Shown: positions 21,454 through 31,284, counted from the first letter of the stretch. The stretch: DNA of 36,964 bases from Crocinitomix sp. (GCA_030836155.1 JAURQI010000180.1:1-36964); one strand, 5' to 3'. A program made the numbers and translations. The notes: generated by a model not told the origin, from the sequence alone.

Positions 21454-21483
21454 CAAAGGTATTAAGTTTTTTTTATTAAACAA
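21454..21483 (-). promoter_or_regulatory. Bacteroidota-type promoter of the ribosomal protein operon
   Basis: Minus strand TTG-N19-TACCTTTG, matching -33 TTG / -7 TAnnTTTG with 19-nt spacing, 73 nt upstream of the rpsL ATG. Confidence 0.75.
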
Positions 21484-21647
21484 CATTTGCCTAACTATTT
21501 TTCGGATTTTTCACAAAATGCTGTTGAAAATCAAAAACTCAAGCATTTTACGTCTGTTATTTGATTCCGTTTCAGTAAAATCAAAATGTGTTAAAAACGA
21601 ATGATAAATGCCTCTAATTTGATGTGTAAAAATCAACCTTTAATCCT

Positions 21648-21655
21648 TACTTTTG
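21648..21655 (+). promoter_or_regulatory. Candidate -7 box TACTTTTG of pcrA
   Basis: TACTTTTG matches TAnnTTTG and ends 4 nt before the ATG at 21660; no clear -33 element. Confidence 0.35.
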
Positions 21656-21659
21656 TTAT

Positions 21660-23933
21660 ATGGATTATTTGTCTTCATTAAATCCGGCACAGCGAGAGGC
21701 CGTTTTACATACTGAGGGGCCTTCGATGGTGATTGCAGGAGCAGGATCTGGTAAAACCCGAGTGCTTACATACAGAATTGCTCACTTGATTAAAAATGGA
21801 GTTGATCCATTTAATATACTGGCGCTAACCTTCACCAACAAGGCAGCGCGGGAAATGAAGGAGCGTATTGCAGAAATCATTGGCGCTTCAGAAGCCAAGA
21901 ATATTTCGATGGGCACTTTCCACTCTGTTTTTGCACGCATTCTACGACATCATTCTGATAAGTTAGGCTACCCCTCTAATTTTACCATATATGACACACA
22001 AGACTCAAGAAGTTTAATCAAAGCAATTGTTAAGGAATTAAGACTAGATGACAAAACGTACAAGCCCAATTTAATAGCGGGCCGGATTTCATCTGCAAAG
22101 AATAATTTGATCTCAGCTGCTGCATACGAGGCTAATACTGATATCGTTGCCGAAGATCGCATGAGTGGTAAACCAAGATTATTTGAAGTTTATCGTCTCT
22201 ATGAAAAACGCTGCTTTATGGCAGGCGCAATGGACTTTGATGATTTATTATTCAAAACCAATGTATTATTACGTGATCATCCTGACGTTCTACATTATTA
22301 TCAACATAAGTTTCGATATGTTCTGGTCGACGAGTATCAAGACACCAACTATTCTCAATACCTGATTGTAAAAAAATTGGCAGATGTTTTTCAAAACATC
22401 TGCGTTGTTGGCGACGATGCACAAAGCATTTATTCTTTCCGAGGAGCAAATATTGAAAACATTCTAAATTTCAAAAACGATTATCCAGAACACCGCATAT
22501 TCAAATTGGAGCAAAATTATCGCAGTACCAAGACGATTGTTAATGCTGCGAATAGTGTTATTGAAAAAAACAAAAATCAAATCAAGAAAACGGTTTGGAC
22601 CGATAATACCGATGGGAAAAAGATAAAGGTTATCCGCTCTTTGACGGATAATGAAGAAGGAAAAACCATCAGCAACCTTATTTACGAGATTAAAAATCTG
22701 GAACAGGCCGCAAACGGTGATTTTGCCATTTTATATAGAACAAACGCTCAGTCCAGATCTTTTGAGGAATCTCTTCGGAAACTCAACTTACCATATAAAA
22801 TTTACGGTGGGCTATCTTTCTACCAACGCAAAGAGATTAAGGATTTATTGGCCTATTTCAGACTAACTGCCAATCCATCAGATGAAGAGGCTCTAAAAAG
22901 AGTCATCAATTATCCCAAAAGAGGACTCGGTAAAACTACAATTGAACGAATTATAGTTGTTGCCAGTCAACACGAGACGAGTATGTGGAATGTGATTTCT
23001 GATCCGTCAAAATATCCTACCGGTTTAAATGGAGGTACATTAAATAAATTAAATGCTTTTGTTACGGCCATCAATAGTTATGCAGTTCAACTAGAGAAAA
23101 CAGATGCCTACGTTTTAGCGGAGACGATCGCCAAGAGTTCTGGGATTCTTAAAGCGTTATATGATGACAAGTCACCAGAGGGTGTTTCGCGACATGAAAA
23201 TATACAAGCCCTACTTTCAGGTATTAAAGAATTTACGGAGGGAGCCAAAGCAGATAATGAAACGGCTTTTTTAAGTGATTTCATGGTGGATGTTGCTCTC
23301 TTGACAGATGCTGACCAAGAGTCGGAGGAGGATAAGGACAAGGTTACGTTAATGACTATTCACGCATCGAAAGGATTAGAATTTCCATATGTTTTTATTG
23401 TTGGAATGGAAGAGAATCTATTTCCCTCTCAACTCGCTCTTAATTCTCGGTCTGAACTTGAAGAGGAAAGAAGACTATTCTACGTGGCATTAACACGAGC
23501 TGAAAAACAAGCAACTTTATCCTATGCTACGAGTCGCTTCAGATGGGGCAATATCGTTACGAGTGAACCGAGCCGATTTATTGATGAAATTGATGCAGAC
23601 CATCTTGAATTTCAAGGAGCTTCAAAAAGCAAAAGTCCAGGGAAGTCGATGAATCAATTAAATATGGAACGTAAAATTGGCTCAAAACAACCCTTATATT
23701 CTAATCGTCGCAAATTAACCCCTGTTTCAAAAGCACCGACGGGCGGCAAAAAAGGAACAACCGCCCAAGACCTAGATCTAAAAGTGGGCTATAACGTGAT
23801 GCACGAACGGTTTGGAAAAGGTAAGGTGGTTGGCCTGGAAGGGAATCCACCTACAAAAGCAACGGTCTTTTTTCCGAAAGCGGGTAATAAGCAACTTCTT
23901 CTAAAGTTCGCTCGACTAGAGATTTTAGATTAA
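21660..23933 (+). CDS. pcrA: ATP-dependent DNA helicase, UvrD/PcrA family
   Basis: LNPAQREAVLHTEGPSMVIAGAGSGKTRVLTYRIAHLI; VDEYQDTN; VGDDAQSIYSFRGA; VTLMTIHASKGLEFPYVFIVGMEENLFP; RRLFYVALTRA. Confidence 0.97.
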   Translation: MDYLSSLNPAQREAVLHTEGPSMVIAGAGSGKTRVLTYRIAHLIKNGVDPFNILALTFTNKAAREMKERIAEIIGASEAKNISMGTFHSVFARILRHHSDKLGYPSNFTIYDTQDSRSLIKAIVKELRLDDKTYKPNLIAGRISSAKNNLISAAAYEANTDIVAEDRMSGKPRLFEVYRLYEKRCFMAGAMDFDDLLFKTNVLLRDHPDVLHYYQHKFRYVLVDEYQDTNYSQYLIVKKLADVFQNICVVGDDAQSIYSFRGANIENILNFKNDYPEHRIFKLEQNYRSTKTIVNAANSVIEKNKNQIKKTVWTDNTDGKKIKVIRSLTDNEEGKTISNLIYEIKNLEQAANGDFAILYRTNAQSRSFEESLRKLNLPYKIYGGLSFYQRKEIKDLLAYFRLTANPSDEEALKRVINYPKRGLGKTTIERIIVVASQHETSMWNVISDPSKYPTGLNGGTLNKLNAFVTAINSYAVQLEKTDAYVLAETIAKSSGILKALYDDKSPEGVSRHENIQALLSGIKEFTEGAKADNETAFLSDFMVDVALLTDADQESEEDKDKVTLMTIHASKGLEFPYVFIVGMEENLFPSQLALNSRSELEEERRLFYVALTRAEKQATLSYATSRFRWGNIVTSEPSRFIDEIDADHLEFQGASKSKSPGKSMNQLNMERKIGSKQPLYSNRRKLTPVSKAPTGGKKGTTAQDLDLKVGYNVMHERFGKGKVVGLEGNPPTKATVFFPKAGNKQLLLKFARLEILD

Positions 23934-26900
23934 AGACGTTCATTCGCACCAATCAGAATTCTGAAAATCACTTTAGTACCAATTGGCTGATCCTTATCAT
24001 CCTTTAGATCGATAAATTCAAATGGTACAAAATCGGCATTTCCGTTAAGATTCGCTAAACGTTCTTCCGCCACTTTAAGTGCGGTTGATTTGTGATAATT
24101 TTCGCGTTGAGCTTTTGCTTGAATCGCTTTGACTCTGCCAATGCCATTATCCGTGATGCAACATTCTAAGACGTCTCCTTCCAACCATTTAAAACTTATT
24201 TCGATTTTACCCGTTTCATCCATCCCCTTAAAACCATGAACAATCGCATTTTCGACAAAAGGTTGTAGCATGAGGGGAGGCAATACCGGCTCCGCCGTAT
24301 CCACTTCGTCATCAATAAAAAATGCAATATCGATGTCTGCATTTGCGGTAAGACGTTCGAGCTGAACGTAATTTTCTAAGGTGCTAATTTCATCATCAAT
24401 GGTGACAAATTTCTCTCTGGAATTCTCTAAGACCTGACGCATAAGTTTTGAAAATTTCGATAATGCATATCGCGCCTTGTCAGACTCATTCAAAATAATA
24501 AGGTTATGAATAGAGTTTAATACATTGAAAATGAAGTGCGGATTCATTTGGAGTCGCAAAGCTTTCTGCTCTAGCTCTAACAAGTTCTTTTCTAACTTCA
24601 GTTTTTCATTTTGAGCTTGGTTCTTTTTTCTTTGCCTTCTGAGAAAAAAATAAATGACAAGGAGAATGAGTAGCAAGGCAAAGCCATAATAGGTCAATTT
24701 AAACCATAGCTTATCCCAATAGGGTCGATCTATTTCAAATGAAATCGTTAAAGGGCTACCCTCCCAAGTATCATCTATAGAAGCTTGCACATGGAATGTA
24801 TATGCACCAGGTGGCAAGTTTGAATAAGTCGCCATGGTATTTCTGGAACCAATAATCCAGTCCGGGTCAAAACCTTCCAGCTTTCTTCGGTATTGTATAT
24901 TATTTGAATACGCGTAATGTATTGCTTTATAGGTAAACGAAATATGGTTTTGATCATGGGGTAATATTACCGGTTTTAAAAAGCTTCCATTTTCAAAAAC
25001 GCTGGCATAGGGCGTATTTTCAATCGAGGTGAAAACAATTTCCATATCTTCAATTCGAAGAACTGGTGCTTTACGCTGGGCAGGGTTGGGATCAAGACCT
25101 TTGTAAACAAATAAACCATCAACGGTACCGAACCATAGATCACCATTTTGATCCATACTTCCGGCGTTAATATTCGTTTCAACACCTTCAAAGCCTTCCT
25201 CATAACTATAAGACTCTGCATTAAAAATTCGATAGCTCGAATCTAGTTCTAACCGATCCAAACCTTTCTCGGTACCCACCCATAAATGATTATCTTTCTT
25301 CAGTAACTGATAAATATTATTTGATCGTAGATAACTATTTGTGCTTGTTGATATCCAATTCTTTTCCTGAATCTGGTCGTCGTCAAAAACAACTTTAAGT
25401 ACACCATCGTCTTTAGATCCCAACCATACTATTTCGTCTTGAACAACTAGATTTCTAAAACTCTTTCCATTTTCGATAAACATTTGAGACCGACCGTTTT
25501 CAACATACCCGTACTCCCCATCGTTTGAAGTAAACCATAATCGATCATCCTTAAACACGAGATATACCACTGATTTTGGGAGATCACCTTGGTTTACCTT
25601 CATTTTTTTAAATGAAAGGTTATCAGGAAAACCGATTTTATTGGTCACATAGATACCATCATCGGACGTCCCGACATAGATGTTTCCTTCATCGTCATGC
25701 GCAAAAGTTCGTACCCAATTTCCACGTAAACCATTCTGGTAATAATAAGCATAGATCGTATCCTTATCATCCTTATATGTATATAGCCCTAACCCTTTTC
25801 CTTCTGTTCCGATCCAGATATCCCCCTCATTGTCCTCGTGAATAGCCTTAACTTTTTCAGTCCAAAAGCCATATTCTTCGTCATATTGAATTTTAGAGGT
25901 ATCGTTTAAGCGCATAATTCCCATTCCCTCGGTACCTAACCAGAGATTATCTTTACTATCATGCCAAGCCGCAAATACATAATCCCCATTAAGGCCAGAA
26001 GTCTTATCATATTTTATGAACGGACTATTTCTAAAAATTGAGACACCTCCTCCACTTGTTCCAATCCATAAATTATCCCAATAATCAGCAACAATCGTCC
26101 TGACATGATTTCCGGATAAACCGTTCAGCGTCGAAAACTGCCTTAATGACTCATCTTTTCGATTATAAAGAAACAAGCCCTTATTCATTGTTCCAATCCA
26201 CAACTCGTTATCGCCACTCACAAACAAATTTAAAACAATGGCGTCATCTAATTTTGCAAGTGATTCACGTTTATAGATTCTATCCCCAGCGTAAAAATCT
26301 ATCCCTCCATCATATGTACCAATCACCCATTCACCATCAAACTCCGCAGCACATTCAACAATTGAGCCTGACAAACCTTTCGCTTTTGTAAGTTTATCAA
26401 AAACATCTTCATAACTCAGTAATCCTCCATTCGTACACAGCCACAGCTCCTTTTCCTTGGTTTGAAAAAAATTCCGAATATCGATTTCTTTTAGTGAAGG
26501 GTTCTTGCTGTCAAAAACAATGTTTCTGTTTTCCACTTTAAACAAACCTCTGGAAGAAGCGATCATTACTCCACCCTTATATTGTATAATATCATTGACT
26601 GTTGAAAATGAATTTGGCAATCGATAATTCATTTGAAAAACACCGTCATCTTTAAAAACAGAGACACCTCCTTTTTGACCAACCCAAATTTCATCTTCAA
26701 AGACTTTAATGCAATAAATACGGTTGGATAAAAGGGAGTCCGATTTAGTAAAATAATTATAGGTTTCACCGTCATATCGACACAGACCACCTCCTTGTGT
26801 ACCAATCCAAGCATATTCATCACGATCAAAGGCTACACAAAAAGCCTGAGATTGAGGTAAACCACCACGGATAGTTAAGTAGTCAAAATTATAAGCTTGT

Positions 26901-26989
26901 GCCCTGACCTCGTTATGTCCAAAACAAAGAACCACTAAAAAAAAGCATATCGTCAACTGAAAAACTATCCAGGAGAGCGTAGTTTTCAT
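23930..26989 (-). CDS. Propeller-type (two-component regulator propeller + Y_Y_Y) transmembrane histidine kinase, LytS/YehU-like
   Basis: Repeated LWIGT..GG/G propeller units, Y_Y_Y-like PPGAYTFHVQAS, one TM, LQMNPHFIFNVLNSI His motif, NAIVHGF, DNGIG. Start at the M with a signal peptide (26989). Confidence 0.92.
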   Translation of the reverse strand: MKTTLSWIVFQLTICFFLVVLCFGHNEVRAQAYNFDYLTIRGGLPQSQAFCVAFDRDEYAWIGTQGGGLCRYDGETYNYFTKSDSLLSNRIYCIKVFEDEIWVGQKGGVSVFKDDGVFQMNYRLPNSFSTVNDIIQYKGGVMIASSRGLFKVENRNIVFDSKNPSLKEIDIRNFFQTKEKELWLCTNGGLLSYEDVFDKLTKAKGLSGSIVECAAEFDGEWVIGTYDGGIDFYAGDRIYKRESLAKLDDAIVLNLFVSGDNELWIGTMNKGLFLYNRKDESLRQFSTLNGLSGNHVRTIVADYWDNLWIGTSGGGVSIFRNSPFIKYDKTSGLNGDYVFAAWHDSKDNLWLGTEGMGIMRLNDTSKIQYDEEYGFWTEKVKAIHEDNEGDIWIGTEGKGLGLYTYKDDKDTIYAYYYQNGLRGNWVRTFAHDDEGNIYVGTSDDGIYVTNKIGFPDNLSFKKMKVNQGDLPKSVVYLVFKDDRLWFTSNDGEYGYVENGRSQMFIENGKSFRNLVVQDEIVWLGSKDDGVLKVVFDDDQIQEKNWISTSTNSYLRSNNIYQLLKKDNHLWVGTEKGLDRLELDSSYRIFNAESYSYEEGFEGVETNINAGSMDQNGDLWFGTVDGLFVYKGLDPNPAQRKAPVLRIEDMEIVFTSIENTPYASVFENGSFLKPVILPHDQNHISFTYKAIHYAYSNNIQYRRKLEGFDPDWIIGSRNTMATYSNLPPGAYTFHVQASIDDTWEGSPLTISFEIDRPYWDKLWFKLTYYGFALLLILLVIYFFLRRQRKKNQAQNEKLKLEKNLLELEQKALRLQMNPHFIFNVLNSIHNLIILNESDKARYALSKFSKLMRQVLENSREKFVTIDDEISTLENYVQLERLTANADIDIAFFIDDEVDTAEPVLPPLMLQPFVENAIVHGFKGMDETGKIEISFKWLEGDVLECCITDNGIGRVKAIQAKAQRENYHKSTALKVAEERLANLNGNADFVPFEFIDLKDDKDQPIGTKVIFRILIGANERL

Positions 26990-27137
26990 CCTAGTCTCAT
27001 GAAAAGGCTTCAATTTCAGTTTATGTAAGCGAATGTTCTGACGCATAAAAAGATATCTACAACGGATAATAGACGGCGTTAAACTCAACGGATAAATTGA
27101 TTAATTTTAAGCAGCCTAAGATTAGCTAAGATAAGAT

Positions 27138-29507
27138 TTGAAACGGATAAAAAAAATACTCAAGAAGATCTATCGTTTTATGAAACGATACCGATATGTA
27201 TTAGGCAGTCTATTTGCAATTCTTTTCGTCGTCTGGTTATTTTGTCTACCTGAAAAGCTATTTGAAAAACCAACAAGCACTGTTCTCTATGATCGGAATG
27301 GCCAATTACTAGGCGCAACCATTGCGGCAGATGGCCAATGGAGATTCCCTTACAATTCAGAAGTCCCCGAAAAATTTAAGATTGCCATTACTCAATTTGA
27401 AGATCGTAATTTTTTCATTCATCAAGGTGTTAGTATTAAAGGTCTTGGTCGTGCGGTTTATCAAAATTTATCTGAAGGAAAAAAGGTTAGTGGTGGCAGC
27501 ACCATCACTATGCAATTAATGCGGATGAGTCGCGAGCAAAACTCGCGGTCATACTGGCAAAAGATTGTAGAAATATTTTGGGCCACACGCGCAGAATGGC
27601 GCTATAACAAAGATGAGATCCTTGCTCTTTATGCATCTAATGCCCCAATGGGAGGCAATGTGGTAGGGATAGATGCCGCGGCATGGCGTTATTTTGGTCG
27701 ACCTGCGGGTCAACTTTCGTGGGCTGAAACGGCTACGCTAGCAGTATTACCCAATGCACCATCTCTTATGCACCCCGGACGTAATCGGGAACTTTTACGA
27801 CAAAAGAGAAATCGACTCCTTAATCGCCTTTATGAAATCGAAGTCTTGGATTCTGTCACATGGGTGCTATCTAAATCTGAAAATCTCCCTGATGCTCCAC
27901 ATCCTATTCCGCGCATAGCCCCGCAATTATTAACACGATCTGTAAAGGATGGCAAAAAAGGCCAGGTCATCCATTCAACTGTTGATTTCCACGTTCAAGA
28001 GCAAACTAATGCGATCATTCGAAGGCATCATGAACAGCTGAGAGAAAATCAAATTTTTAACGCCGCAGCCTTGGTTATGGATGTCGAGACAGGAGAAATT
28101 ATTGCCTACACTGGCAATGTTCCAGATTTGGAAAAAGAACATGGAAGTGATGTTGATATCATTACTGCACCAAGAAGTTCAGGCAGTATCCTAAAGCCTT
28201 TTTTATATGCCGCCATGCTTGAAAATGGATCAATCACTCCTGAGATGTTCGTCCAAGATATACCAACCGTGATGTCTGGCTACTCGCCTAAGAATTATAA
28301 TCTAAAATTTGACGGAATGGTGAATGCTGACGATGCCTTAGCACGATCCCTAAATGTCCCAATGCTTAGATTGCTGACTAAATTTGGGGTCGCTAATTTC
28401 CATCATGTACTACATAAATTAAAATTCTCAACTATTAACCGTTCACCTTCTCATTACGGTCTTTCCCTAATTTTAGGCGGTGCAGAAGTTAGCCTTTGGG
28501 ATTTAGTTTCTGCTTATGGTGCTATGGCTCGATCATTAAATACATACCCACACGAAATAAGTGGCATTAATCGCAAAGCCACTTATATAAGAGATTCCAC
28601 TGCTTACGATAAGGAAAGTCCCACATTTAGTCCGGCTACATGCTACTACACCTTCAAGGCCATGAGAGAGGTCAAGCGTCCGGATGAAGACATTAATTGG
28701 GAACTATTTTCCAGTGCACAACAGATATCCTGGAAAACGGGGACCAGTTTTGGATTTAGAGACGCTTGGGCCGTAGGAACCAACAGCAAATATGTTGTCG
28801 GTGTTTGGGTAGGAAATGCTGACGGAGAGGGACGACCAGGACTAGTTGGACGGAGAGCCGCTGCCCCAATTCTATTTGATATTTTCTCTAGTTTACCTTC
28901 TTCGGATTGGTTTCATAAACCAACTGAAATATTGCATGAAGTTGAGATTTGCACTAAATCCGGTTACCGAGCAAGTGAGGCCTGTCCGGACACAGAAATA
29001 AATGCTCTACCTGCTTCTTGTTTGAATACGACCTCTTGCCCATATCATGAATTTATTTTCTTGGATAGTTCATATGAGAATCGTGTAACAGCCAGCTGCT
29101 ATTCGCTTGCGCATGCCCAAAAAGAATCTTGGTTTACGCTGCCCGCTGTGGCTGAATATTATTACAAAAACCATGATCCGAATTATAAACCTTTACCTAG
29201 TTTTTTACCTGGTTGTGCTACGCAAAAAGAAGAAAGACAATTAGCCATTATTTACCCAAAAAGCAATAGCCAAATATACGTCCCGGTTAACTTTAATGAG
29301 GAATATGAAAAAATCTTCTTTGAAGCTACTCACGTCCATGATGAGGCGCTTCTGTTTTGGCATTTAAATGACAATTATTTAGGCACAACACAACGCATGC
29401 ACCAAATTGAATTCATGCCTCCTCCCGGAGAGCACACCTTGAAAATAGTTGACGAAAATGGGGTTAGTGAAACTGTTAATTTCAGTGTTATTGTTCGCGA
29501 AAAATAA
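27138..29507 (+). CDS. pbpC: Penicillin-binding protein 1C (transglycosylase/transpeptidase); start TTG 27138 or ATG 27180
   Basis: QFEDRNFFIHQGVSIKGLGRAVYQNLSEGKKVSGGSTITMQLMRM; transpeptidase SSGSILKPFLYA; WKTGTSFGFRDAWAVG; PBP1C C-terminal region. Confidence 0.93.
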   Translation: MKRIKKILKKIYRFMKRYRYVLGSLFAILFVVWLFCLPEKLFEKPTSTVLYDRNGQLLGATIAADGQWRFPYNSEVPEKFKIAITQFEDRNFFIHQGVSIKGLGRAVYQNLSEGKKVSGGSTITMQLMRMSREQNSRSYWQKIVEIFWATRAEWRYNKDEILALYASNAPMGGNVVGIDAAAWRYFGRPAGQLSWAETATLAVLPNAPSLMHPGRNRELLRQKRNRLLNRLYEIEVLDSVTWVLSKSENLPDAPHPIPRIAPQLLTRSVKDGKKGQVIHSTVDFHVQEQTNAIIRRHHEQLRENQIFNAAALVMDVETGEIIAYTGNVPDLEKEHGSDVDIITAPRSSGSILKPFLYAAMLENGSITPEMFVQDIPTVMSGYSPKNYNLKFDGMVNADDALARSLNVPMLRLLTKFGVANFHHVLHKLKFSTINRSPSHYGLSLILGGAEVSLWDLVSAYGAMARSLNTYPHEISGINRKATYIRDSTAYDKESPTFSPATCYYTFKAMREVKRPDEDINWELFSSAQQISWKTGTSFGFRDAWAVGTNSKYVVGVWVGNADGEGRPGLVGRRAAAPILFDIFSSLPSSDWFHKPTEILHEVEICTKSGYRASEACPDTEINALPASCLNTTSCPYHEFIFLDSSYENRVTASCYSLAHAQKESWFTLPAVAEYYYKNHDPNYKPLPSFLPGCATQKEERQLAIIYPKSNSQIYVPVNFNEEYEKIFFEATHVHDEALLFWHLNDNYLGTTQRMHQIEFMPPPGEHTLKIVDENGVSETVNFSVIVREK

Positions 29508-29994
29508 GAACCGATGCATATGCTTTAATACCTTCTCGCCTACCTACAAAACCCATTTTCTCGCCACGCGTAGCTTTAATCGAAACTTGATCAATATGGC
29601 AGTTAAGGATTTCGGCGATCATCTTTTGCATAGCAGGTATGTGCGGATTAACCTTCGGCGCTTCTAACATGACTGTTGAATCAATATTACCTATCAAATA
29701 ACCTTTATCAAGTACGAGTTGATACGTATCCTTCAATAGAACTTTACTATCAACTCCTTTATATTTTTGATCTGTATCTGGGAAATGAAAACCAATATCG
29801 CGAAGATTTAGCGCTCCTAGAAGTGCATCACAAATAGCATGCAACAAGACATCAGCATCAGAGTGACCTATAGCTCCTAAATCTGAAGGGATATGAACCC
29901 CTCCTAAACATAAATCTCTTGTTTCAGATAGTTGATGAACATCAACACCAAATCCCGTCCGAAAAGGAGGAGAAAACGGCTTATTATTCGCCAT
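29488..29994 (-). CDS. ispF: 2-C-methyl-D-erythritol 2,4-cyclodiphosphate synthase
   Basis: RTGFGVDVHQLSETRDLCLGGVHIPSDLGAIGHSDADVLLHAICDALLGALNLRDIGFHFPDTD. Confidence 0.97.
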   Translation of the reverse strand: MANNKPFSPPFRTGFGVDVHQLSETRDLCLGGVHIPSDLGAIGHSDADVLLHAICDALLGALNLRDIGFHFPDTDQKYKGVDSKVLLKDTYQLVLDKGYLIGNIDSTVMLEAPKVNPHIPAMQKMIAEILNCHIDQVSIKATRGEKMGFVGRREGIKAYASVLIFREQ

Positions 29995-31216
29995 TACTAA
30001 GGTTTAGCTTGTTATTTCCAAATTTAAACTTCAATGAGAAGCGAACCGTATTTGCTAATGGGTTTGTGCGACGCATGGCCGCGAGGTAAGAAACATCGAT
30101 ACCAAAGACACTATAATAGATACCTGCACCGAAAGTGACATATTTTCGATCACCTTTTGCTCTATGTTCATAGAAATAACCTCCTCTTACGGCTAGTACG
30201 TCCCCATACCAATACTCAAGACCGCCACCAACTGTAATCTCATTTAATTCTTCTCTAAATCGGCTACCGTTTTCAACCAAGAAATTATCATTCTCATCCG
30301 AAACAACATTACCTGGAGCATCATAAAAAGACTGAATCATTCCGAGAGTTACACCGACGTTATTCTCTCTTCCTGAAATAATTTCACCGTCTCCATCTCT
30401 CGCTGGCAGAGTTGGAACCAGAAGTTTATTAAAATCTACCGTCGTCGTCATGGAGTTATAATCATCAAAATCGACCTTCAAAGCAGAACCTAAACGTAAA
30501 TTAGTTGGCAAGAAATCACGATCTGCATCAACCGTATAAGCCATTTTGTTTCCAATATTTGAAATCGTTGAACCAAATGAGAGTGTTGCATCTCTACCGC
30601 CAACTTCAATATCATCATTAAAATAGGAATATGACAGATCAACCGCCCCAGCAATACCAGGTTTTGTATCAATTGTACCCGCATTAACACCGCCTGTTAA
30701 GTTTGAAAAAACAAACTTACCATTAAAGCCAATCGCACTTCGATCAGATAATTTGAATGCATACCCACCTAATAGCTCAAACTCATTCGGACTGAATTCG
30801 CGAATCAAGTTTCCTTGCTCATCCGTAAATGTGATATTACCCAACGAGAAATAGCGCATAGATCCACCAAACGTATGATTTCTACCTACTTTGGTATATC
30901 CACTGAGATAAGATAGGTGAATATCATCAACCAATTGCTTTAACCAAGGTGAATAGGAAACGCCAAATTCTGCTTTCTCTTCCGAAAAGGCCAGCTTGGA
31001 TGTATTCCAATGAAAAGAGTTGGCATCTGGAGAAGTTGCAGCACCTGCATCCCCCATTCCACTCGCTCTTGAATCTGGCGCAATCACCAGAAACGGAACA
31101 GCCGTTGTAATCGTGTTTAACTGAATCGTAAACTCCGTCTCGTCCTTAGATATTGACTGAGAAAATCCAGTCGAAACCATCAATATTGAAGCAATGTAAG
31201 CTATACTTTTTTTCAT
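29984..31216 (-). CDS. porV: Type IX secretion system outer-membrane shuttle protein PorV/LptO
   Basis: TITTAVPFLVIAPDSRASGMGDAGAATSPDANSFHWNTSKLAF; beta-barrel; signal peptide from MKKSIAYIASILMVSTGFSQ. Confidence 0.95.
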   Translation of the reverse strand: MKKSIAYIASILMVSTGFSQSISKDETEFTIQLNTITTAVPFLVIAPDSRASGMGDAGAATSPDANSFHWNTSKLAFSEEKAEFGVSYSPWLKQLVDDIHLSYLSGYTKVGRNHTFGGSMRYFSLGNITFTDEQGNLIREFSPNEFELLGGYAFKLSDRSAIGFNGKFVFSNLTGGVNAGTIDTKPGIAGAVDLSYSYFNDDIEVGGRDATLSFGSTISNIGNKMAYTVDADRDFLPTNLRLGSALKVDFDDYNSMTTTVDFNKLLVPTLPARDGDGEIISGRENNVGVTLGMIQSFYDAPGNVVSDENDNFLVENGSRFREELNEITVGGGLEYWYGDVLAVRGGYFYEHRAKGDRKYVTFGAGIYYSVFGIDVSYLAAMRRTNPLANTVRFSLKFKFGNNKLNLSNGE

Positions 31217-31254
31217 TCTCAAATATAATCTGAACGTCAAATATACGTATTAAT

Positions 31255-31262
31255 CAAAGGTA
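31255..31262 (-). promoter_or_regulatory. Candidate -7 box TACCTTTG upstream of porV
   Basis: CAAAGGTA on + strand, 39 nt upstream of the porV ATG; -33 element not obvious. Confidence 0.4.
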
Positions 31263-31284
31263 TATTGTGTTCGTTAAAAAATAT

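Noticed and set aside
26140-26400. Repetitive signal within the sensor kinase coding region
   Set aside because: Explained by the propeller blade repeats (LWIGT..GG) at protein level, not DNA tandem repeats.
27531-27547. CGCGAG-CAAAA-CTCGCG hairpin inside pbpC
   Set aside because: Short coding-region palindrome in a conserved part of the transglycosylase domain; likely chance.
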